Assembly (NCBI GenBank): GCA_965651595.1
Contig: CBFGTA010000011.1
Span: 1-35,506, forward strand
Length of the DNA stretch: 35,506 nt
Direction of reading: 5' to 3'
DNA from: CBFGTA01 sp965651595
GTDB taxonomy: Bacteria; Actinomycetota; Actinomycetes; S36-B12; UBA10799
This document shows, one piece after another, positions 21,549 through 29,956 of the stretch; positions within the stretch are counted from its first letter, which is position 1, and each line of letters begins with the position of its first letter. The translations under genes were made by a program, and so were the position numbers. The notes beneath the pieces were generated by a model. That model saw only the letters and a program-made list of their open reading frames with translations. It had not been told where the DNA came from and did no database searches.

Positions 21549-22994
21549 ATGACTGCCGAACTCTCCGGTGATGCTGCAACAGGTACTGCTCTCATTCTGG
21601 CCGCCGGTGCCGGAACGCGGATGAAGTCGCAGGTTCCTAAGGTGTTGCATCCGGTCCTTGGCAAGCCGTTACTCGGACATGTTCTCGACACGGTCGGCGA
21701 CAGCGGCATCGCCAACGTGGTGGTCGTGGTCGGGCACGGCCGCGAAGCCGTCATGGACTATGTGGCGGGGGCCTACCCGTCCGCGCACGTCGCCATTCAG
21801 GATCAACAACTCGGCACTGGGCATGCGGTGTCGTGTGGACTCGAGGCGGCGATGAAGGCGGGCATGAACGTGTCGACGCTCGCAGTGGTGGCAGGCGACA
21901 CCCCGTTGCTGCCGAGTGCCACTTTGGCTGGGCTCGCCACGTCGATTGGCCCCGACACTCCCGTGGCGGTCCTCACCGCCGAGGTAGCGGACCCGGCCGG
22001 CTATGGACGTGTCGTGCGTGCGCAGGACGGGACGGTCGAGGCCATCGTGGAACAGCGTGACGCATCCCCCGAACAGTTGCAGATTCGCGAGATCAACAGC
22101 GGCATGTATGCCTTCGACGGAACCTGGTTGCATGGGGTGCTCGGCAAGCTCAAGACCAACAATTCACAAGGCGAGTACTACCTGACCGACGTGGTGGGTC
22201 TGGCCAGACAGCAGTCCCTCCGGGCCGTCGCCCGACTCGCTGACACGGCCGACGACGTCCACGGCATCAACGATCGGATTCAACTCGCTGAAGCGGCTCG
22301 CCTCATGCAACTCCGCATCAACCACCGATGGATGACTGCTGGCGTGACCCTCATTGATCCCGAGACCGTATGGATCGAGACAGGCGTTGAACTGTGCTCC
22401 GACGTCACCATCGACCGCAACACGTCAGTGGCCGGGTCGACCCGAGTCGGGTCTGGCGCTGTGATCGGGCCTGACACGACGCTGATCGACTGCATCGTGG
22501 GCGAGGGTGCCACTGTCGTCAAGAGTCACTGCGTGGCGGCGACCATCGGGGACCGGGCAGACGTCGGGCCGTATACCTATCTTCGGCCCGGCACCGAGTT
22601 GCACCCTCGATCCAAGGTTGGTGCCTATGTCGAAATCAAGAACTCGACCATCGGTGAATCATCGAAGGTCCCCCACCTGTCGTATGTGGGCGACGCGACT
22701 ATCGGACGGGGCACCAACATTGGTGCGTCGACGGTGTTCGTCAACTACGACGGCGAGAGCAAGCACCGCAGCGTGGTGGGTGACCATGCGCGGGTCGGAA
22801 GTGACTCCATGATCGTGGCCCCGGTCACCATCGGCGACGGCGCCTATACAGCTGCTGGCTCAGTCATCACTGAGGACGTTCCGCCGGGCGCACTCGGGGT
22901 CGGGCGAGCTCACCAGCACACTGTGCCTGGCTGGGTGGCTCGCAAACGGCCGGGGACCGACTCTGCCCGAGCCGCGGAGGGCTTAGCCGAATAA
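21549..22994 (+). CDS. glmU: Bifunctional N-acetylglucosamine-1-phosphate uridyltransferase / glucosamine-1-phosphate acetyltransferase
   Basis: 481-residue enzyme giving UDP-GlcNAc for peptidoglycan. The N-terminal uridyltransferase domain begins LILAAGAGTRMKS (15-27) with Lys31 in VPKVLHP, and has GTGHAV for uracil binding. The C-terminal left-handed beta-helix is marked by hexapeptide repeats (VWIETGVEL..VTIDRNTSVAGSTRV..AVIGPDT). YLRPGTELHPRSKVGAYVEIKNSTIG carries the acetyltransferase substrate residues, and FVNYDGESKHRSVVGD the catalytic histidine loop. Length is normal and both domains look intact. It is followed 50 bp later by prs, the conserved glmU-prs pair. Confidence 0.97.
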   Translation: MTAELSGDAATGTALILAAGAGTRMKSQVPKVLHPVLGKPLLGHVLDTVGDSGIANVVVVVGHGREAVMDYVAGAYPSAHVAIQDQQLGTGHAVSCGLEAAMKAGMNVSTLAVVAGDTPLLPSATLAGLATSIGPDTPVAVLTAEVADPAGYGRVVRAQDGTVEAIVEQRDASPEQLQIREINSGMYAFDGTWLHGVLGKLKTNNSQGEYYLTDVVGLARQQSLRAVARLADTADDVHGINDRIQLAEAARLMQLRINHRWMTAGVTLIDPETVWIETGVELCSDVTIDRNTSVAGSTRVGSGAVIGPDTTLIDCIVGEGATVVKSHCVAATIGDRADVGPYTYLRPGTELHPRSKVGAYVEIKNSTIGESSKVPHLSYVGDATIGRGTNIGASTVFVNYDGESKHRSVVGDHARVGSDSMIVAPVTIGDGAYTAAGSVITEDVPPGALGVGRAHQHTVPGWVARKRPGTDSARAAEGLAE

Positions 22995-23044
22995 TCCTGA
23001 CCCTCCCTCGACACTTCCGCCGACCTTGTTGGACACTTGCACAC

Positions 23045-24025
23045 GTGAGTGCTCTGATTCGAACCCCCGAACGCCAGCTCATGCTCTTCGGTGGCCGCAG
23101 CCACCCCCACCTCAACGAACAGATCGCCCGGCAGCTCGCGATTACGTTGACGCCGACGAGTTCGTACGACTTCGCCAACGGCGAGATCTTCGTCAGGTTC
23201 GAAGAGAGTGTGCGCGGTTGCGATGCCTACGTGATTCAGAGTCACTGTGAGAACATCAACACGGCGATCATGGAGCAGCTGATCATGGTGGATGCTCTCA
23301 AGCGGGCTTCCGCCGAGCGAATCACGGTTGTTGCGCCCTTTTACGCCTACGCGCGCCAAGACAAGAAGCACCGCGGCCGCGAGCCCATTACCGCCCGCTT
23401 GATGGCTGACTTGTTCAAGACAGCAGGTGCCGATCGACTCATGACAGTCGACTTGCACACTAGCCAGATTCAAGGCTTCTTTGACGGCCCAGTTGATCAC
23501 TTGTTTGCCTTGCCCGTCCTGTCTGAGTATGTGGCTGGCCGCGTCTCCAAAGAGGCAATTACGGTTGTCTCTCCAGACGCAGGCCGTGTGCGGGTGGCGG
23601 AACGGTGGACCGACGTGCTCAACGCGCCACTGGCCATCATCCACAAGCGCCGTGACCCAGACGTTGCCAACGAAGTGAAGGTTTTCGAAGTGGTGGGCGA
23701 TGTGGAAGGTCGCGTGTGCGTGCTCGTCGACGACATGATCGATACGGGAGGGACGATCACCAAGGCCGCTGACACGCTGTTTGAGCAAGGAGCGGCCGAA
23801 GTCATCGTTGCTGCCACCCATGGTGTCTTGAGCGACCCAGCCACCGAGCGGATTAAGAACTCTCGTATCAGCGAAGTGGTGGTGACCGACACCCTTCCCA
23901 TCCCGAGTGAACGCCGCATTGACAAGCTGACGGTGCTTCACATCGCTCCGCTGATCGCCCGTGCCATTCACGAGGTGTTTGCTGATGGGTCCGTGACGAG
24001 CCTGTTCGGCTCCGCTCACGGGTGA
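23045..24025 (+). CDS. prs: Ribose-phosphate pyrophosphokinase (PRPP synthetase)
   Basis: 326-residue class I PRPP synthetase; makes PRPP from ribose-5-phosphate and ATP for purine, pyrimidine, His, Trp and NAD synthesis. Seen: FANGEIFVRFEESVRG near the N-terminus, the ATP-binding YAYARQDKKHRGREPITARLMA (100-121), VDLHTSQIQGFFDGPVDHLFA, and the PRPP loop VDDMIDTGGT (228-237). The stretch VVSPDAGRVRVAERWTD is the regulatory flexible-loop region. The GTG start has a weak -10 (GACACT) 7 nt upstream. It may be co-transcribed with glmU. rplY after it has its own promoter. Confidence 0.97.
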   Translation: MSALIRTPERQLMLFGGRSHPHLNEQIARQLAITLTPTSSYDFANGEIFVRFEESVRGCDAYVIQSHCENINTAIMEQLIMVDALKRASAERITVVAPFYAYARQDKKHRGREPITARLMADLFKTAGADRLMTVDLHTSQIQGFFDGPVDHLFALPVLSEYVAGRVSKEAITVVSPDAGRVRVAERWTDVLNAPLAIIHKRRDPDVANEVKVFEVVGDVEGRVCVLVDDMIDTGGTITKAADTLFEQGAAEVIVAATHGVLSDPATERIKNSRISEVVVTDTLPIPSERRIDKLTVLHIAPLIARAIHEVFADGSVTSLFGSAHG

Positions 24026-24050
24026 TTTCTCGCGGGCAATCCACGGGCAG

Positions 24051-24056
24051 TACACT
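24051..24056 (+). promoter_or_regulatory. -10 box TACACT of rplY with a leader of about 60 nt
   Basis: TACACT lies 61 nt before the rplY ATG. The leader ends in a Shine-Dalgarno GAAGGGAAG, so this gene is not leaderless. No convincing -35 is seen. Confidence 0.45.
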
Positions 24057-24117
24057 TTTCGAAGTATCCGTAGGCGAGGGCCATCCGGCCGTAATCGACG
24101 AAGGGAAGTAGTTCATC

Positions 24118-24705
24118 ATGTCTGCAATCAGCCTAGAGGTTTCTGCGCGTACCGAGTTTGGCAAAGGATTCGCCCGCCGCTTGCGTGCCGCCGGTCGGGT
24201 TCCGGCAGTCATCTACGGTGACGGCGAAAGCGTTCGCCACGTGTCGGTGGATGGCCACGACATCATGATGGCGCTCAAGATTCCCGAAGTGATCTTGGAT
24301 CTCACCGTTGAAGGGGAATCGATCAAGGCTGCTCCCCGCGAAGTTCAGCGCGATCCGGTTCGCCATACTATCGAGCACGTCGACTTGTTCGTGCTGAGCG
24401 CACAAGAAGTCCGCGAGCGCCTCGTTGTTGGTCAGGCCGTCGCTGATGCCGAGCAGGCCGCAGCCGAGGCCGAACTCGACACAGTTCAGGTCGTCACCGC
24501 CTTGCGTGAACTGCTCGATGAAGGCGTCGACCCGGCCGAAGCCATTCCCGCCTCGATCGAACGGGTCCGGGAACAACTCGTCGCTGCTGCTGCCGCCGCT
24601 GCTGCTGCCGCTGCCGCGGAAGACGCTGCCGAGGCAGCCGACGCTGAAGCTGGCGACTCGGGTGACGCTGGCGCTAACGCCGGTGGCGACTCCGACACTG
24701 AGTAG
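24118..24705 (+). CDS. rplY: 50S ribosomal protein L25/general stress protein Ctc
   Basis: 195 residues. The N-terminal 5S-rRNA-binding L25 domain (1-90) starts ISLEVSARTEFGKGFARRLRAAGRVPAVIYGDGE, with VQRDPVRHTIEHVDLF at its end. The TL5/CTC C-terminal beta domain covers about 95-165. It ends in a low-complexity tail: 12 alanines in a row, then Ala/Asp/Glu/Gly-rich sequence. The tail is probably disordered and is longer than in most homologues I know. The ATG is preceded by a good ribosome-binding site. The order prs-rplY-pth is conserved in actinobacteria; Pth follows 2 bp after the stop, so the two are probably translated together. Confidence 0.95.
   Translation: MSAISLEVSARTEFGKGFARRLRAAGRVPAVIYGDGESVRHVSVDGHDIMMALKIPEVILDLTVEGESIKAAPREVQRDPVRHTIEHVDLFVLSAQEVRERLVVGQAVADAEQAAAEAELDTVQVVTALRELLDEGVDPAEAIPASIERVREQLVAAAAAAAAAAAAEDAAEAADAEAGDSGDAGANAGGDSDTE
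24583..24618 (+). repeat. GCN trinucleotide run coding 12 alanines in rplY
   Basis: Twelve consecutive GCT/GCC/GCG codons. Mixed third bases suggest an older, purified run rather than a fresh slippage tract. Confidence 0.8.
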
Positions 24706-24707
24706 CC

Positions 24708-25319
24708 TTGACTCGAGCAGCCTTGACTGCCGCGTCTGAGGGCGCGTGGTTAGTCGTCGGACTCGGCAACCCAGGTTCCGAGTACGCCGCAACCCGCCAT
24801 AATCTGGGTTACCTCGTGGTTGACGAGTTGTGTCAACGCTTTCGCGTTAGGCTGCGCCGACTCGGGCGCGCCAATGCTGACTGTGGCACGGCTCGGATCG
24901 GAGGGAATGAAGTCGTACTCCTGCGGTCCCGGACGTACATGAACAGTTCTGGCGGACCAGTCAAGGCAGGGGCTGACTACTACGGCGTCCCGGCTGAACG
25001 GATTGTGGCTATCCATGACGATCTCGATCTTCCCCTGGGGTGCGTGCGGGTCAAGTTCGGTGGCGGTGATGGGGGCCACAATGGGCTCAAGTCGATGCGA
25101 TCTGCGCTCGGCTCCGGCGAGTACTTTCGGGTGCGGTTAGGAATTGACCGCCCTACCACTCCGCAGCCGGTTGCTGACTATGTCTTGCGCCCGTTCGCCC
25201 GTAGTGCTGCCGCCACGGTGCAGGACATGGTGGTGACAGGCGCGGAAGCTACCGAGAGTCTGATCGAGCAGGGCTTGGAGTTGACACAAAACCGCTTCAA
25301 CGGGCGTAAGGCGCCGTGA
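24708..25319 (+). CDS. pth: Peptidyl-tRNA hydrolase
   Basis: 203-residue bacterial Pth, which recycles peptidyl-tRNA released from stalled ribosomes. Active-site features: VGLGNPGSEYAATRHNLGY (Asn and catalytic His), RTYMNSSG, the catalytic Asp in AIHDDLDLPLG, and GGGDGGHNGLKS. The C-terminal ADYVLRPFA is also typical. The start is uncertain. No ATG or GTG is available near the conserved sequence; TTG at 24708 (2 bp after the rplY stop) and TTG at 24723 both open MT-x. The two share a near-repeat TTGACT. Either would rely on coupling to rplY. Confidence 0.95.
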   Translation: MTRAALTAASEGAWLVVGLGNPGSEYAATRHNLGYLVVDELCQRFRVRLRRLGRANADCGTARIGGNEVVLLRSRTYMNSSGGPVKAGADYYGVPAERIVAIHDDLDLPLGCVRVKFGGGDGGHNGLKSMRSALGSGEYFRVRLGIDRPTTPQPVADYVLRPFARSAAATVQDMVVTGAEATESLIEQGLELTQNRFNGRKAP

Positions 25320-25337
25320 GTGCTGCCGCCGAACCGG

Positions 25338-25343
25338 TAGCGT
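25338..25343 (+). promoter_or_regulatory. -10 box TAGCGT, leaderless start
   Basis: TAGCGT ends 6 nt before the ATG at 25350. Confidence 0.55.
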
Positions 25344-25349
25344 GAACGC

Positions 25350-26180
25350 ATGGATTCGACTTCGGCGCCCACTAGCCTCATAGCTCTATCTGACGACGAA
25401 CTTGCCCGGCACGTGTCGCGGCAAGCAGGCGAGTTGCTTGTCAACCTTCGGTCAGACTTCGGGCGAGTTTCCGACGATGACAAGCCGCGCTTGACTCAAC
25501 TGCGTGACCTGGCCGATCGGGCTTCCCACCAACTCATCATGGGCCTCATCCGGGCAGGTCGACCTGATGACGCAATCTTGAGTGAGGAGGGTGTCGATCA
25601 GCTTGATCGGGATGCCGCTGATCGCGTGTGGATCGTCGACCCGTTGGATGGCACTCGCGAGTACGCGCTCGGTCTCGACGAGTTCGCCGTCCACGTCGCG
25701 CTGTGGCAGAAGTCCGCCACGACCCCGGAGAAACTCGTTGCTGCCTCGGTTGACCTGCCTGCTCGTAGCCAGACTTATGCCACCACTGATGCCCCGAAAC
25801 TAGCCTGGTCTGTGCCCTCTGACCGGCCCATTCGTATCGTGGTCAGCCGCACTCGGCCGCCAGCAATCGCTGTCGACGGGCTCGACGCTCTAGCCGCCCG
25901 ACTTCGCGATGCAGGACTCAACGAACACGGGGTAGAAGTGGCGAATGTGGGATCGGCGGGGGCCAAGACGGCGGAGGTTCTGGCAGGCCGCGCAGATGCC
26001 TACATGCACGACACCGGCTTTTACGAGTGGGACGTCGCGGCACCCCTGGCGGTCGCTGCTCACTACGGGTTGACGGCGAGCCATCTGGACAGATCGCCGG
26101 TCCTGTTCAACAACCGTCCCCCTTGGGTGAGCGACCTCATCGTGTGTCTGCCAGAGCTGACTGACCACTTGCTGGCGTAG
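25350..26180 (+). CDS. cysQ: 3'(2'),5'-bisphosphate nucleotidase CysQ-like (inositol monophosphatase family)
   Basis: 276-residue lithium-sensitive phosphatase of the IMPase superfamily. Metal and catalytic motifs: LSEEG (77-81), WIVDPLDGTREY (94-105, the D-P-L-D-G-T core) and YEWDVAAPLAVA for the C-terminal metal Asp. The text LSEEGVDQ...RVWIVDPLDGTREY is closest to actinobacterial CysQ, which removes the 3' phosphate from PAP/PAPS in sulfate assimilation. Inositol-phosphate activity is an alternative, since mycobacterial CysQ can do both. An N-terminal helical region (DDELARHVSRQAGELLVNL) is also family-typical. The gene is a separate unit with its own -10 box between pth and mfd. Confidence 0.88.
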   Translation: MDSTSAPTSLIALSDDELARHVSRQAGELLVNLRSDFGRVSDDDKPRLTQLRDLADRASHQLIMGLIRAGRPDDAILSEEGVDQLDRDAADRVWIVDPLDGTREYALGLDEFAVHVALWQKSATTPEKLVAASVDLPARSQTYATTDAPKLAWSVPSDRPIRIVVSRTRPPAIAVDGLDALAARLRDAGLNEHGVEVANVGSAGAKTAEVLAGRADAYMHDTGFYEWDVAAPLAVAAHYGLTASHLDRSPVLFNNRPPWVSDLIVCLPELTDHLLA

Positions 26181-26192
26181 TCCGCACGCTGC

Positions 26193-26218
26193 CCGCAAGC
26201 AGCCGCAAGCAGCCGCAA
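26193..26218 (+). repeat. Short tandem direct repeat upstream of mfd
   Basis: CCGCAAGCAG twice followed by CCGCAA (2.6 copies of 10 bp), ending 10 nt before the mfd -10 box. Could influence the promoter or be a replication slip; no function is known to me. Confidence 0.4.
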
Positions 26219-26228
26219 TGCCACCGTC

Positions 26229-26234
26229 TAGGCT
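26229..26234 (+). promoter_or_regulatory. -10 box TAGGCT of mfd, leaderless start
   Basis: TAGGCT ends 6 nt before the GTG at 26241. Confidence 0.55.
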
Positions 26235-26240
26235 AGAGCG

Positions 26241-29200
26241 GTGTCGTTTGAGGGGCTTCTTGCCCGCCTAGCTCGTCAACCCGAATTCGCAGCCGTCATC
26301 GATGCCGCAACCGCTGGCAGTCTGACGAGTGACATCGGTATGCCGTTGGCGGCTCGGGGATGGGCGAGCGCGTTGGCGAGTCATCCCCAGTTCGGGGGTC
26401 GGCCCCTCCTGCTGGTGACGTCCACCACCCGGGAAGCCGAATCGCTCGCGACCGAAGTCGCGGCAGCCGTGCCGATGGTGCGCGTGGCCGTGTTCCCGGC
26501 CTGGGAGACCTTGCCCCACGAGAGGCTCAGCCCCACCCACGACACGGTGGGCCGCCGGGTTGCGCTGCTCCACGACCTGCGGCACGCAGACAACCTGGAG
26601 CCTCACGACCGGCCGTCAGTGGTGGTCGCCAGCGTGCGGGCAGTCCTGCAACCGTTGGTGGGAGGCCTCGGTGAGAACCTTCCGCTGTCGGTGAAATCCG
26701 GTGACGACTACCCGCTCGAGGCCCTCGTCTCCGACCTCATCGGCCGTGGCTACGACCGGGCGACGGTTGTCAGTCGGCGCGGAGAGTTCGCGGTGCGCGG
26801 CGGGATCGTCGATGTTTTTGTGCCCACCGATGACTATCCCACCCGGATCGAGTTATTCGGTGACACCGTCGACGACATTCGACTGTTCGGCGTAGCTGAC
26901 CAACGCACCCTCACCGGCGAGGAAGCTAGCCGTACAGCGGTGACGATCCCACAATGTCGAGAACTGCTGCTCACCGAATCTGTGCGATCGCGGGCCAGAT
27001 CCCTGCTCTCCACCCATCCCCACCTAGCCGACATTCTGGAACCGTTGAGTGAAGGGATCTATCAGGAGGGCATGGAGTCCCTGGCGCCGTTGCTCGCCGA
27101 CGGGATGGAGTCGATCCTGGACGTGACACAGTCGCGCCGGGCCGTGATCGTGTGCGACCCGGAACGAATCCGGACCCGCGCCGAACAACTCACCAACACC
27201 AGCGCCGAATTCCTGGCGGCCGGATGGAACGCCGCCACGGGGGCCGACTCTGCCCCCATCGACCTCGGCGCGGCCTCTTACCTGACGCTGGCAGACCTGG
27301 CCGAAAAGGCCGCCGCCCGCTCCCAACCGTGGTGGCAATGGAACGCACTCGGCGGTGGCCATGAAGTCGCGGCGGACGTTGATGATCACCCCACGACTCA
27401 AGGCGATCACTCCGCGGATTCCAACGAGACCTCTCTCGATCACTTGCGGCCGCTCCCGCCGACCCGCGGCCACCTCGAAGACACCATCTCCCTTGTACGC
27501 GAACGTCTCGCGGGCGGATACGCGGTAGTGGTGATGACCGCCGGGGCCGGATCGGCCGAGCGATTTGTCGAGCGATTCGGCGAAGAAGACATTCCGGTGC
27601 AGCGGGTGCGTGACCTGTCCGAACCGTTGCCCGCCGCAGTCGTGACTGTCACGAACGCTCCGATCCAGTCGGGCCTCGACGCGCCTGCCGTAAGCACCAT
27701 CGTCATCACCGAGGCGGACGTCCGAGGCAGCAGCGCAAACCGACGCAGCGAACGGGCACCCATGCCGAGTAAACGGCGCCGCACGATCGACTTGATGGAC
27801 TTGCGTCCGGGCGACTACGTCGTCCACGAACAGCATGGTGTCGGTCGGTTCGTCGAACTTCAGGCCCGCGACGTGGGTGGAGTGACGCGCGAGTATGTCG
27901 TGATCGAGTATGCCCCCGGAAAGAGGGGCCACCCGCCCGACCGCTTGCTCGTACCAGCCGATCAGCTCGACCAGATCACCAAGTACGTGGGCGGCGAAAG
28001 CCCGAGTCTGCACAAACTCGGTGGCAGCGACTGGACGCAAACTAAGGCCCGGGCGCGTAAGGCTGTGCGCCAGATCGCCGGAGAACTTGTTCGACTGTAT
28101 GCGGCCCGCCAGTCGGCCGCGGGCTATGCATTTGGCCCCGACACACCGTGGCAGCGAGAACTCGAGGACGCCTTCGCCCACGTGGAAACGCCCGACCAGC
28201 TCGCGTGCATCCACGAGGTCAAGTCCGACATGGAGAAGTCGGTTCCGATGGATCGCATCGTGTGCGGAGACGTCGGCTACGGCAAGACCGAGATTGCCGT
28301 CCGGGCCGCGTTCAAGGCAGTCCAGGACGGCAAACAGGTCGCGGTCCTGGTGCCGACCACGCTTCTGGTTCGCCAGCACTCCCACACGTTTTCGGAACGC
28401 TTCGCGCAGTTTCCCGTCACTGTGCGGGCGCTGTCGCGATTCCAATCGGCCCGTGAAGCTGACGAAGTCCGGGCCGGTCTTGCTGACGGTAGCGTCGATG
28501 TGGTGATCGCCACTCACAGGATTCTGGGCCCGACCACAGCGTTCAAGGATCTGGGGCTCGTCATCGTGGATGAGGAGCAGCGTTTCGGGGTCGAACACAA
28601 GGAGCACTTGAAGGCGCTGCGCACCAACGTCGATGTGTTGACCATGTCTGCCACCCCCATCCCGCGCACCCTGGAAATGGCTGTGACCGGCATTCGGGAG
28701 ATGTCGACCATTCAGACGCCACCGGAGCAGCGACTGCCGGTGCTGACTTATGTTGGGCCGTACGAGCAGAAGCAAGTGGCCGCAGCAATTAGGCGCGAAC
28801 TTCTGCGCGAGGGCCAAGCGTTCTACATTCACAACCGGGTGTCATCGATTGATCGGGCAGCAAAGGCGCTCCACGAGGCGGTCCCGGAGGCTCGTATAGC
28901 AGTTGCTCATGGTCAAATGTCCGAATCGGCGCTCGAAGCGGTCATCGACAAGTTCTGGCAGCGCGAAGTTGACGTGTTGGTATGTACGACGATTGTCGAA
29001 AACGGACTCGACATCAGCAACGCAAATACATTGATTGTGGACCGTGCCGACCAGTTGGGTTTGAGTCAGATGCATCAGCTGCGCGGTCGGGTAGGGCGTA
29101 GTAGCGAGCGGGCGTACGCTTACTTCTTCTATCCTGGGGACCGGACCCTCACTGAAACGGCCCACGACCGCCTCGAGACGATCGCCCAGCACACCTCGTT

Positions 29201-29873
29201 GGGCTCGGGCATGGCGGTCGCGATGAAGGACCTTGAGATTCGCGGGGCGGGCAATCTGCTCGGCGGAGAACAAGCCGGACACATCGCCGATGTCGGGTTC
29301 GACCTCTACGTGCGCCTAGTCGGAGAAGCGCTCAACGAGTTCACTGGGGGCGGATCCGACGCTCCAGTGGAAGTCAACCTGGAACTGCCTGTCAACGCGC
29401 ACATCCCGTCGTCGTTTGTCGCCGAGGAACAGTTACGCATTGAGGCGTACCAGCGATTCGCGTCCGCCCACGACAGCGAGGCCATTGCTGCGGTGACCGA
29501 AGAACTCACCGACCGTTACGGGCCCTTGCCGGAGCCGGTCCAGTTGCTTCCTCAGATGGCAGCCCTGCGCAATCGGGCCCGGGCGGCTGGCGTGAGCGAA
29601 ATCGCAACCATGGGCTCGCGGGTCCGCCTCGCGCCGGTCGAGTTGCCGGAGTCGCGCAGCCTCCGGCTCGCTCGCCTCTACCCAGGCTCGCAGTACCGTC
29701 CCGCCACTCGGACCGTGCTAGTTCCGGCGCCCACCACGGGCGGCGTGGCGGGCAGGCCACTCGTCGACGGGCCATTGATTACCTGGCTCAACGAACTGTT
29801 CGACCAGATCGTCGCACCGTCATCGGTCGCGCGACCCGAATCGTCAGCCACTACAGTGAGCCAAGAGGGCTGA
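26241..29873 (+). CDS. mfd: Transcription-repair coupling factor
   Basis: 1210-residue SF2 translocase that removes RNA polymerase stalled at lesions and recruits UvrA. Domains in order: UvrB-like N-terminal module (about 1-350, with RRGEFAVRGGIVDVFVPTDDYPTRIELFGD), a linker, a CarD-like RNA-polymerase-interacting domain (from about 517, DLRPGDYVVHEQHGVGRFVEL), helicase lobe 1 with Walker A GDVGYGKTE (from about 676), DEEQ box (about 776-779) and SATPIPRT (about 803). Lobe 2 has VCTTIVENGLDI and QLRGRVGRS, then the TRG region, and the C-terminal D7 domain (VEVNLELPVNAHIPSSFVAEEQLRIEAYQRF). Size and motif set are normal. The following lipoprotein gene begins 83 bp later with a Shine-Dalgarno leader. 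Confidence 0.97.
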   Translation: MSFEGLLARLARQPEFAAVIDAATAGSLTSDIGMPLAARGWASALASHPQFGGRPLLLVTSTTREAESLATEVAAAVPMVRVAVFPAWETLPHERLSPTHDTVGRRVALLHDLRHADNLEPHDRPSVVVASVRAVLQPLVGGLGENLPLSVKSGDDYPLEALVSDLIGRGYDRATVVSRRGEFAVRGGIVDVFVPTDDYPTRIELFGDTVDDIRLFGVADQRTLTGEEASRTAVTIPQCRELLLTESVRSRARSLLSTHPHLADILEPLSEGIYQEGMESLAPLLADGMESILDVTQSRRAVIVCDPERIRTRAEQLTNTSAEFLAAGWNAATGADSAPIDLGAASYLTLADLAEKAAARSQPWWQWNALGGGHEVAADVDDHPTTQGDHSADSNETSLDHLRPLPPTRGHLEDTISLVRERLAGGYAVVVMTAGAGSAERFVERFGEEDIPVQRVRDLSEPLPAAVVTVTNAPIQSGLDAPAVSTIVITEADVRGSSANRRSERAPMPSKRRRTIDLMDLRPGDYVVHEQHGVGRFVELQARDVGGVTREYVVIEYAPGKRGHPPDRLLVPADQLDQITKYVGGESPSLHKLGGSDWTQTKARARKAVRQIAGELVRLYAARQSAAGYAFGPDTPWQRELEDAFAHVETPDQLACIHEVKSDMEKSVPMDRIVCGDVGYGKTEIAVRAAFKAVQDGKQVAVLVPTTLLVRQHSHTFSERFAQFPVTVRALSRFQSAREADEVRAGLADGSVDVVIATHRILGPTTAFKDLGLVIVDEEQRFGVEHKEHLKALRTNVDVLTMSATPIPRTLEMAVTGIREMSTIQTPPEQRLPVLTYVGPYEQKQVAAAIRRELLREGQAFYIHNRVSSIDRAAKALHEAVPEARIAVAHGQMSESALEAVIDKFWQREVDVLVCTTIVENGLDISNANTLIVDRADQLGLSQMHQLRGRVGRSSERAYAYFFYPGDRTLTETAHDRLETIAQHTSLGSGMAVAMKDLEIRGAGNLLGGEQAGHIADVGFDLYVRLVGEALNEFTGGGSDAPVEVNLELPVNAHIPSSFVAEEQLRIEAYQRFASAHDSEAIAAVTEELTDRYGPLPEPVQLLPQMAALRNRARAAGVSEIATMGSRVRLAPVELPESRSLRLARLYPGSQYRPATRTVLVPAPTTGGVAGRPLVDGPLITWLNELFDQIVAPSSVARPESSATTVSQEG

Positions 29874-29956
29874 GCCGGCAATGATTCGCACACGATGTGA
29901 TCGCTAGCTAGTCCGGAAGCCACGGTCAGGAGTCGAGAGGTTCAAGAGAGGTACAC

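Noticed and set aside
26193..26218. CRISPR-like or iteron array
   Set aside because: Only 2.6 copies of a 10-bp unit without spacers; too short for either.
27024..28832. 602-codon minus-strand frame inside mfd
   Set aside because: Antisense shadow of a highly conserved coding region; no recognisable domain.
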